Assembly: GCA_013306675.1 (NCBI GenBank)
Contig: JABLUY010000014.1
Span: 62,001-126,000, forward strand
Source: Thraustochytrium sp. TN22
Lineage: Eukaryota > Sar > Bigyra > Thraustochytrida > Thraustochytriidae
DNA length: 64,000 nt
Direction: 5' to 3'
The position numbers were made by a program, and so were the translations under genes. A model generated the notes under the pieces. The model saw only the letters and a program-made list of their open reading frames with translations. It did no database searches and had not been told where the DNA came from. Position 1 is the first letter of the stretch; every line of letters starts with the position of its first letter. Positions 48,151 through 55,934 of this stretch are shown in pieces.

Positions 48151-50222
48151 TCATGTGAGGCACGGGGAGGGAAGAGAGGAAGAAGAAGGCCAGGCATCGT
48201 GTATCTACGTGCGAGCTCCTCTTCCAAGGCAGGCCGATTTGGACTCTTGGAGGAGGCGGGCTGACCTCGCTTCAGCCCCCCCCTCTCCTTCCCCCCACCC
48301 GAAGGGCCCCTGTCCCTGTCCAGAAGATGGGGGGGGGGTGGGGTGGGGAGGTGCAGCACCGCTCGTCAACGGCGAAATCTCGCAAAATGTAGCATAGCAC
48401 CCTGAGTCACACAGGCAGAGTCCTGGGCTCGGTACGAGCAGCGGTTTCACCTTGTCGTCACTTCCATGGATGACTTTATCGTCTCCCGGTGACGCCGGCG
48501 GCCGGACGGCCTGCCAGGCCAGCTGTTTCGCCTTGATAGTTAGTTGTGGACAAAGACGTACATGCCAATTGAGATGATCTTGTAGTAAACTTCAGCAAGG
48601 GCCCAAGTCCTGCCAAGCATGTCAACCAACCAAGCACGTCAAGACCAGCCACTGCCAGCAAGAGTCCCGTTGAGCCCTCCGTGCGCCGTGCGCGCACCCG
48701 CTTGTCCCAGGAGCCCGCGCCGGCCTCGCCCTTCTTCGCCCAAGCAGCAGCGCGGCGCAGCGCAGCGTAGAGCAGCGCAGCGCAGCGCAGCGCAGGCCTC
48801 TCCAGCCGCGCCTCGCCGCGCCTCGCCGCCGTCGGTTGCGGTCGCGCGGCTCGAGCCTTCGCAAGCAAGCAAAGGCCTGCGCGCGGGAGCACAAAGCGAG
48901 CCAGGCCACCCGGCGCCGCGCGGCCGGGTCCGGTGCGCGCCGCACGCGGTACGGAGCGCGCCCCGGCCGCAGCGGACCCGGGCGCGAGGCGGCGGACAAT
49001 GGCGATGGCCAATGCGATGCTGCAATCACCGCTCTCTCTCCCTCTCGCCCTCGCCCTCGCCCTCTCGCTCTCGCCCTCGCGCCGGGCGCCGCGCCTCGCC
49101 GCGCCTCGGCCGCGGCCTCCCGCGCGCGGCGCCAGACCCGGCCCCCGCGCGAGACGAGAGCCTCGGCACGCGCGGCAGCGGCGGCGGTCGGAGCCGGCGC
49201 GCGAGCCGGCGTCGGCGCCGAGCGGCGCGAGCGCGAGCGCGGGCGCGACCTCGGCGGCGGCGGCGAAGGACCTCGGCGGCGGCGGCGAAGGACCTCGGCG
49301 GCGGCGCGAGGAACGTGCTGCCGGTGCAAGGCGCTCGCCACCGCCGCGCTGGCGCAGCGTGGCGCTGGTCTTTCTGGGGCTTCCGCGCGCGCTCCGTGGC
49401 GGTCGGGGTCGTGGTGCGGCGCTGCGGCGGCGGCGACCTCCCCCGCGCGAGCCTGAGCGTGGCTGGAGATTCATTCATTCTTTCTTTCTTTCTTTCTCTG
49501 GCTGGCGGCGGGGAGAGCTCGCCGAGGTACGAGCCGGAGCTCGTCGTCTCGCGCCGCGCCGCGGTTTGCCCTCGGCCTCGCCGCAGCGCGCGGCTCGAAT
49601 TCAAATTCGAATTCGCCCTGGACGTTGAACTCATCCAAAGCCTCAATCGAATCGACGTCGCTGCGCCCTCGCAGGTGCTGCTGCTCACCGGCCTCGCAGC
49701 ACTCGAGCGCGGCGCGGCAGCCTGAGCTCGAAGGAAACCGCGCGGCGAGCTCCTTCGCCAGCCAGGTGAGCCGTGGCGAGCTGTAGCTAGCTAGCTAGCT
49801 AGCTAGAGTTTGCGTCGGGCATCTCCGCGGCGCCGAGCTCGCCAGGAGGCGCGTAGCGCTCGAGCTCGCGAGCGGCGACGCGGCACGGCGCGGCGCGGCT
49901 GCGAGCGACCCCGGACGCCGCGGCCCGCCGCCCGAGCGACCGCGTGAAGGCAAGCAGCCAGGCAGCCAGGCAGGCGAGCCGGCTAGCATCCGGCCTGCGC
50001 CGATATCTCTGTCTCGCTCTCTCGCTCTCTCGCTCTCGCTCTCTCGGCAACCTCGTCTCGTCTCGTCTCGCCGGCGCCGCAAGCCGCGCTGACGCTCGCA
50101 GCGCAGTCTCGGGTCGTCCTTCGTCGCGCGCGTTGAGCATCCGGCTGGCTCGCAGGTCGTCAACGCGGCGCGTGGAGAGGTCGGGGCAGAACCCCGCGCT
50201 TGCGAGGTCGAAGAAGGAGACC
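48151..50222. other. Long GC-rich upstream region of the NCKX gene
   Basis: About 2 kb without a convincing gene. Simple sequence is frequent: GCGCAGCGCAGCG (48755-48800), CTCTCGCCCTCGCCCTCG (about 49035-49080), repeated GGCGGCGGCGAAGGACCTC (49252-49305), TTTC repeats (49480-49497), the motif GAATTCAAATTCGAATTC (49598-49615) and (TAGC)n at 49784-49806. The long open frames on both strands are low-complexity Arg/Ala/Ser sequence and were rejected. Confidence 0.5.
49784..49806. repeat. (TAGC)n self-complementary microsatellite
   Basis: About six TAGC units, palindromic in every register, about 420 bp upstream of the NCKX start. Shorter runs of the same motif lie near 42714 and 57952. Confidence 0.85.
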
Positions 50223-52838
50223 ATGGGCGAGGTGCCGGAGCTGGTGGCCGTGGTCGTGGCCGCGGCGGCCAAGGAGGACGACGAGCGACGACGGCGGGCG
50301 CGGCGGAGTCTCATCAGGACCAAGGTGCGCGCGCGCGTGGGCATGATGGGCCTGGGCCTGGCGGCGCTGGCGGTCGCTGGCCAGCTGGGGTGGCTGGGCG
50401 GCGCTGCAAGCGGCCGCGGCGACGGAGACGACGTGCTGCTGCACAGCGCGGCGGGGGCGGCGCCGCGCAGGGAGCTGTCCGGCTCGTCCAGTGGCACGTC
50501 CGCGGCCTACTGCGCATCGGACCCCGGGATGGCAGCCTTCTGCGCGGGCGGCACGTGCACGGCGAGCAGCGACTTCCTCGATGTGTGCTGCCTGAACGAC
50601 GACGAGTGCCGCGTGAGCGACGGCGAGGTGTGCCCGCGTTCGTGGATCTGCGACGCCGAGATCGTGCCGGGCGGCAGCGGCGAGGGCCGGTGCCTGAGCA
50701 GCTGGGAGCGCCACGGCGGCGCGGCCTTCTACATCCTGCTCATGTTCTTTTTGTTTCTCGGCCTGGCCATCGTCTGCGACGACTACTTTGTGGCGTCGCT
50801 CGAGCGCATTAGCGAGGCGCTCAACCTGTCCGAGGACGTGGCGGGCGCCACCTTTCTGGCGGCCGGCAGCAGCGCGCCCGAGCTCTTCGTGTCGCTCGCG
50901 GACAACGTCATCGCGCAGCCGCCCAAGAGCGTCGGCGTCGGCACCATTATCGGTTCGGCGGTCTTCAATATCCTGGTCATCATCGGCCTCTCTGCAATGC
51001 TGGCCGGGTCCACGCTGCACCTGGACTGGCGCCCGCTGGCGCGCGATGTCACTTTCTACGTGATCAGCATCGTCGCGCTTCTCGGCGTCATCATCAATGA
51101 GGAGGCGCGCTGGTGGGAGGGCCTCATTCTGCTGTTCCTGTACTCGCTCTACATTGGCTTCATGACGGTCAATGCGCGCGCCTTTGAGTGGATGGACCGC
51201 CAGTTCGGCGCCAAGGGCGCCGACGCGACCGTGCTCGACGACGGCAAGGCTCCCAAGGCTGCCGAGCCCTCCGTGGACCTGGAGGCCAGCGCCGCGGCCC
51301 AGAGCGGCGTCACCGGGGCGGCGGCCGCCGCCGCGGACGACAACGGGGTCGAGCTCGCGCTCATGGACGTCGACCTCAGCTCCGACGCGGGCTCCGGGTC
51401 CGGGTCAACTTCGCTCAACCGCGAGGAGGGCACCGGGTCGCCGCGCTCGCAGTCGTCGGAGAAGATCGTGCGCGCCGCGCAGACCGTCTTGGGCAACGCC
51501 CAGGCCCAGTCGCGGCCCGCCGTGCGTCACACGGTCGAGACGACGCGGCCCTCGGCCGCCGTTGAGGCGGCCGCCGAGGTGGCTTCCGAGGTGGCCTCCC
51601 TGGAGCGCTGCAACAGCGAGACGCAAGTCCACGAGCGCGCCGGCCTCGGCTCCTCGCCGCGCACCGGCGATGGCAGCGCGCGCTTCGTGGCAGGCTCGGC
51701 GTCGTCCAACCCGCTCTTCATCAGCCGCAATCGCGGCTTCAACCACAGCATGCGCTTCAGTCGCGAGGGCTCCATGCGCAACATGCACGCTCACGGCCAC
51801 AACGCTCACGTCGCCCACGATGCCGACACCGACGCGGGCTCGCTCAAGAAGAAGAACCTGGAGCCCCTCGCGCAGGCCGTCATCCGCGCCAACCTCGAGA
51901 GCAAGACCTGGGCCGACGCCTCGCAGCATGCCGTGGAGCAGCGCGACCTCCAGCTGCAGCGCGATCAGGGCCAGGACCAGGACCAGCATCAGCCGGGCAT
52001 CAAGGACGACGAGGTTGCAGGCACCACCGCCACGGCCGATGACGCTGACGACATGGTCAACAAGAACGATGCTGCCAACAACGAAGAAGAAGACGGCGAC
52101 GAGGAGGACGAGTCCTACTGGGCGCCGCTCATGTGGCCCACCGAGGACGTGCCGCGCTCCGTGAACGCGCCCGAGGGCAGCGCCGCGTCCGTGCACCAGG
52201 ACAGCTGTCTGCAGCGCAACTGCTGCGGCTGGAAGTCGCTCTGGGCCGCGCGCCTCTACTACGTCATCTCCTTTCCCTTCAACCTCGTCTTCCGCTTCAC
52301 CATCCCGGACTGCAACTTCGACGTCTTCCACGAGGACAAGCCCGGTCACCCAGAGAACCGTCGCATCGGTTACTGGTCCTGCTTCGCGCTCAGCATCGTC
52401 TGGATCGCCATCCTCTCGCACTTTCTGGTCTGGACTGCCTCCAAGTTCGGCTGCCTCGTAGGCATCAGCGCGCCCGTCATGGGCCTCACCTTTATCGCTG
52501 CCGGCACCAGTGTGCCGGACGCCATCTCCTCCATTATCGTCGCTCGCCAGGGTCAGGGCGACATGGCCATTGCCAACTCCATCGGCAGCAACATCTTCGA
52601 CATCCTCATTGGCCTCGGCCTCCCGTGGCTGCTCGCTGGCGCCATCTATGACCGCCCGTCCGCCGTCAACATCGACGATGTTGCCATCGGCATGGGCTTT
52701 CTCTTTGGCGTCGTCGTCATGCTCGTTCTGGTGCTGCGCCTCTTCCAGTGGCGTCTCACCAAGACCGTCGGTTCCATCCTCCTCCTCCTCTACGTCTTCT
52801 ACATTATCTTCGAGCTCGCCATTCACCCCATCATTTGA
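50223..52838 (+). CDS. K+-dependent Na+/Ca2+ exchanger, SLC24/NCKX type
   Basis: Codes for 871 residues from the ATG at 50223. A hydrophobic segment at about 41-60 (signal anchor) is followed by an acidic, Cys-rich external stretch with nine cysteines. The first membrane cluster holds alpha-1 repeat GATFLAAGSSAPELFVSLAD (about 206-225) and GTIIGSAVFNILVIIGLSAM. A cytosolic loop of about 380 residues is Ser/Ala- then Asp/Glu-rich. The second cluster holds alpha-2 GLTFIAAGTSVPDAISSIIV (about 755-775) and NSIGSNIFDILIGLGLPW. The Asp in SNIFDILIG is the residue linked to K+ dependence in NCKX proteins. Predicted role: export of Ca2+ in exchange for Na+ at the plasma membrane or an acidic vesicle. 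The start is not certain within the open upstream frame. Confidence 0.92.
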   Translation: MGEVPELVAVVVAAAAKEDDERRRRARRSLIRTKVRARVGMMGLGLAALAVAGQLGWLGGAASGRGDGDDVLLHSAAGAAPRRELSGSSSGTSAAYCASDPGMAAFCAGGTCTASSDFLDVCCLNDDECRVSDGEVCPRSWICDAEIVPGGSGEGRCLSSWERHGGAAFYILLMFFLFLGLAIVCDDYFVASLERISEALNLSEDVAGATFLAAGSSAPELFVSLADNVIAQPPKSVGVGTIIGSAVFNILVIIGLSAMLAGSTLHLDWRPLARDVTFYVISIVALLGVIINEEARWWEGLILLFLYSLYIGFMTVNARAFEWMDRQFGAKGADATVLDDGKAPKAAEPSVDLEASAAAQSGVTGAAAAAADDNGVELALMDVDLSSDAGSGSGSTSLNREEGTGSPRSQSSEKIVRAAQTVLGNAQAQSRPAVRHTVETTRPSAAVEAAAEVASEVASLERCNSETQVHERAGLGSSPRTGDGSARFVAGSASSNPLFISRNRGFNHSMRFSREGSMRNMHAHGHNAHVAHDADTDAGSLKKKNLEPLAQAVIRANLESKTWADASQHAVEQRDLQLQRDQGQDQDQHQPGIKDDEVAGTTATADDADDMVNKNDAANNEEEDGDEEDESYWAPLMWPTEDVPRSVNAPEGSAASVHQDSCLQRNCCGWKSLWAARLYYVISFPFNLVFRFTIPDCNFDVFHEDKPGHPENRRIGYWSCFALSIVWIAILSHFLVWTASKFGCLVGISAPVMGLTFIAAGTSVPDAISSIIVARQGQGDMAIANSIGSNIFDILIGLGLPWLLAGAIYDRPSAVNIDDVAIGMGFLFGVVVMLVLVLRLFQWRLTKTVGSILLLLYVFYIIFELAIHPII

Positions 52839-52903
52839 AGATGATCGAGGGCACGGGCATAGAGAGATGGTGAGAAGGGGCCCCTCTTCTTTGTCTCTTT
52901 CTT

Positions 52904-52927
52904 TCTCTCTCTCTCTCTCTCTCTCTC
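52904..52927. repeat. (TC)n microsatellite downstream of the NCKX gene
   Basis: TC run inside a longer CT-rich stretch (52883-52930), about 65 bp past the NCKX stop and near the convergent ankyrin-like gene's end. Confidence 0.85.
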
Positions 52928-53024
52928 CGTTCTCCTTCGAAAACGCCAACGACGTCCCGATGCATACGACGGGCGCCACGCGGCCACCACGCGACCCATG
53001 TAGTAAGTGATGTAATCGTCAGAT

Positions 53025-53723
53025 TTATAGGGCTAAATACTCCAGGCTGTACGTCAGCACCTGCGCCGGTACGCCACTGCGGCGGTGCAGCGCGCTGCAC
53101 GGGTCTCTGCACACCGCACGCAAAAGCTCCCAGCGAAGTGCCTGTCGCCGCTGCGCGCGCGGCGTACGAGCGCCTGCTATAGCCAGAAGTCGCCGGGCCC
53201 CGCTCTCGGTCCGCTCGATCGCCGCTCGGGCTGCCGCCTGCAAGCCCGTTCCTCGCGCACCATCGTCAATGAGCAGCGCCGCGCACCGCAGCCGCAACGC
53301 CGGCCTCGCCACCTCGGAAGCGGGCCCTGTCGGTGCCAGCGCCTCCGCGAGCGCCTCCTCCAGAATCACACGTGGGAACTTCACTTTGCGCTGCGCATGC
53401 GCCAGCAGGAGACGCAAGAGAGTGCACCGCCCCAGCCTCGCAGCGCTGTGGAAGGCAGTGGACCCGCGCTGGTCGCGCCACGTCAGGTTTGCGTCTCGCC
53501 TCAGCAAGAGCTTCACCAGCTCCACGCGGTTCCCCTCCACGGCCATCTGGATCATGCTTCGCTGCTGCGTGTCCGCCACGTGTCTGCGCGGCGGCGGCTC
53601 GCGGCGCCGGTCTTCGAACCCAGCCCCTTGAAGCGCCGTTCTTGCCCGCAGCGACCCCGGCCCGTCGCTCAGCGCCCGCATCCGCCTTTGGCGCCGCCCG
53701 TTGCCGTCCTCCTCGTCCTGCAT
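53025..53723 (-). CDS. Small ankyrin-repeat-like protein
   Basis: Codes for 232 residues from the ATG at 53723. Residues about 57-110 contain one to two ankyrin-type units: IQMAVEGNRVELVKLLLRRDANL and then WRDQRGSTAFHSAARLGRCTLLRLLL, both cited in part and with the usual D-x-x-G-x-T-A-x-H-x-A pattern. The rest is Arg/Ala-rich with no recognised domain; the C-terminus ends in LTYSLEYLAL. Such short ankyrin proteins mediate protein contacts. It is convergent with the NCKX gene, the stops being 186 bp apart. The 5' end could include further exons. Confidence 0.6.
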   Translation of the reverse strand: MQDEEDGNGRRQRRMRALSDGPGSLRARTALQGAGFEDRRREPPPRRHVADTQQRSMIQMAVEGNRVELVKLLLRRDANLTWRDQRGSTAFHSAARLGRCTLLRLLLAHAQRKVKFPRVILEEALAEALAPTGPASEVARPALRLRCAALLIDDGARGTGLQAAARAAIERTESGARRLLAIAGARTPRAQRRQALRWELLRAVCRDPCSALHRRSGVPAQVLTYSLEYLAL

Positions 53724-54108
53724 CTGTGGGTTGGGATTGCAAGGGACACCAGGCGTCCTCCAGCGTGGGCTTGCCCCGCAGTATCTCTCTTCGTGGCTAT
53801 GCTTCCCTTGAAGACGATTCAGGCTCGCCAGGCCTGGCGAGACCGACCTGTGGCACCGTTGGCTTCGTCAAACGCAATCTCCCTCGCCAGCTCGTACACC
53901 TTGACCGCGTAGCTGGGCGTATCTACCGCGCTCCAGCCCCTCGTCCCCGCTCCCTTCACCGGCGGAGGAAGTCCTTCCTCACGAGCTCTCAATCTCGCGC
54001 AGCAGTGCAGCACGCTCGCGGCCACCTCGTCGCCGTCCCGCGTCGCCTCGCGCCTCGCCGCCTCGTGGCCCCTCGCGGGGTCCTCCTCGACGCGCAACCC
54101 CACGACTC

Positions 54109-54142
<34 letters not shown>

Positions 54143-54188
54143 GGGACGCGCTCTTCCACCAGAACTGGGAAGCGGACGGCGCCGACTC

Positions 54189-54223
<35 letters not shown>

Positions 54224-54590
54224 TGCAATCGCGCGTCGCGCGCGAGCGGAGTTTGCTCGATCCTCGCGCCCTGCCGCCCTCCGGCTGGAGTCCGAGTCGG
54301 GCAGAGAGGCCCTATCTTGATGTCCCCAACTTGAAAGATCCGGTGGACCCCGGGGTTGATAAATGCAGGCAGGCAGAACCCGGAACCCGCGGCGGCGAGC
54401 CTGCACGGCGCGGCGCGGCGCGGCACGGCACGGCGCGGGTCGTCGGGCGAGGCAGCGACCTCCTCGAGGCGCGGCACGCCGCAAGCCTGATTGAGCCATC
54501 AGAGGTGCTTGCAAGTCCTTCACTCCTCGGTGCAGCAGGTGAGGCGGCTTCGCGCAGGGGAGGGCGAAGAGCAAGAAGGCGCGGCGCAGG
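53724..54590. other. Divergent intergenic region upstream of the MORN gene
   Basis: 867 bp without a supported gene. It contains a (TC)n run (54105-54142), a (GCC)n run (54190-54223) and CGGCGCGGCGCGGCACGGC repeats (54405-54435). GATAAATGCAGG near 54358 is an AT-richer spot but not a clear TATA box. Confidence 0.5.
54105..54142. repeat. (TC)n microsatellite upstream of the MORN gene
   Basis: Interrupted TC run, followed 48 bp later by a pure (GCC)n run at 54190-54223. Confidence 0.9.
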
Positions 54591-55865
54591 ATGGGCGACG
54601 AGGAGGCGGGCGAGGGCGAGCAGATGTACGCGGTGCAGTACTTGGACGGGCACAAGGAAAAGACGGCGTGGCTGGAGCGCGCTGGCCTGGCTGTGGTGGC
54701 GTACGGCAATGGGGACAGGTTTGAGGGCAGGTTCAACAGCCATCGGGAACGCGAAGGCCGCGGCAGGTACACGTGGGCGATGGAGGAAGGAGGGGAGGCC
54801 ATGTACGAGGGCGAGTACCAAGGCGGCCTGCGGCACGGCGTGGGCCTGATGCGGTACCCAGACGGTAGCACGTACGAGGGCATGTGGTCCCAGGGCCGCC
54901 GCGAAGGTCACGGCACGCTGGCCTACGCGAACGGCGACACCTACACCGGGACCTTTCGCGGCGGCAAGCCGCATGGCCACGGCGCGTACCAGTTCCGCTC
55001 GCCGCGCTCCTCGCTCTTGGGCGAGTGGGTTGACGGCGAGCTTGTGCGCGGCCGCTGGGCCAAGACCGACGGCAGCGCGTACTTTGGCCAGTTCCAAGGC
55101 GGCCAGCCCATCCACGACGGTGTCTTCTACCGGCCGAGCGGGCTCAAGCAGGAGGCGCGCTTCGAGGAGGCCAAGGAGGCCAGCGAGGACGCTGACCCGG
55201 CGGATGGCGAGAACGCGCCGCTTGCGCGCAGCTTCGTGGCCGGCCGTATCGACGAGTCGCGCGCCGGTCCGGGCCACTACGCCAGCGTGCTCGTCGACCC
55301 GCTCGACAGCGAGGACTATGTGGTGCGTACCTCGGCATCGGCCCTGGGCGCGGCCCCTTCCGTGCGCGCCTCCACGCCAGCGGTCGAAGAGGAGTGCTCC
55401 AGCATCAAGACGCTCTTTCAGAGCGTCGACACCAATAACGACGGCAAGATCGCCGTGGAGGAGCTTCTCAGCGCGCTCGACTCCAGCGGCGACGAATTTC
55501 ACCTGCTGCTGGAGGCCGCGCCGCTTCTGGGCAACATGTCGCTGCATGAGGCCGTCAAGGACGTCGACCGCAGCGGCGAGGGCCTGCTCTCGCTGGAGGA
55601 ATTCACGGACTACTTTTACGCCATGAAGCTCTTCGCCCTGGTCGACGCCGACGGCTCTCGCGAGATCCGCCACTCCGAGCTGCAGGCCGCGCTGCGCGAC
55701 CACCCGGACCTCTTCCCGGCCGCACTCCTCGCCACCACTTCGGCCGACCCTGCTTCTCGCATCGCCATCTCGGGCTTCATCTCCGCTGCTGACCAGAACG
55801 ACGACCGCCTCCTCAGTTTCAATGAGTTCCTCTTCCTCCTCTTTAACGTCCCTGGCCAGCAGTAG
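54591..55865 (+). CDS. MORN-repeat / EF-hand protein
   Basis: Codes for 424 residues from the ATG at 54591. Residues about 32-165 hold four to five MORN repeats (YGNGDRFEGRF, AMYEGEYQGGLRHGVGLM, STYEGMWSQGRREGHGTL, DTYTGTFRGGKPHGHGAY), which bind membranes or scaffold axonemal and cytoskeletal structures. A linker of about 100 residues precedes four EF-hand-like loops between about 280 and 415: DTNNDGKIAVEE, DVDRSGEGLLSLEE, DADGSREIRHSE and DQNDDRLLSFNE. Loops 1 and 2 look Ca2+-competent; loops 3 and 4 are less regular. A Ca2+-responsive membrane or cytoskeletal scaffold is the likely role. No intron is seen. Confidence 0.88.
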   Translation: MGDEEAGEGEQMYAVQYLDGHKEKTAWLERAGLAVVAYGNGDRFEGRFNSHREREGRGRYTWAMEEGGEAMYEGEYQGGLRHGVGLMRYPDGSTYEGMWSQGRREGHGTLAYANGDTYTGTFRGGKPHGHGAYQFRSPRSSLLGEWVDGELVRGRWAKTDGSAYFGQFQGGQPIHDGVFYRPSGLKQEARFEEAKEASEDADPADGENAPLARSFVAGRIDESRAGPGHYASVLVDPLDSEDYVVRTSASALGAAPSVRASTPAVEEECSSIKTLFQSVDTNNDGKIAVEELLSALDSSGDEFHLLLEAAPLLGNMSLHEAVKDVDRSGEGLLSLEEFTDYFYAMKLFALVDADGSREIRHSELQAALRDHPDLFPAALLATTSADPASRIAISGFISAADQNDDRLLSFNEFLFLLFNVPGQQ

Positions 55866-55934
55866 GTTCAGGCCTAGCTGCGGTGCTGCTGCTGTGGCCT
55901 CCAAGACGACAACTTGAGCTCATGTTTTTCTTTC

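Noticed and set aside
49944-50222. Upstream in-frame extension of the NCKX protein
   Set aside because: Encodes Ser/Arg/Leu simple sequence over CTCTCG repeats; the ATG at 50223 has a better start context and precedes the signal anchor.
51405-52979. Minus-strand open frame of 524 codons
   Set aside because: Antisense of the NCKX gene.
54312-55904. Minus-strand open frame of 530 codons
   Set aside because: Antisense of the MORN/EF-hand gene.
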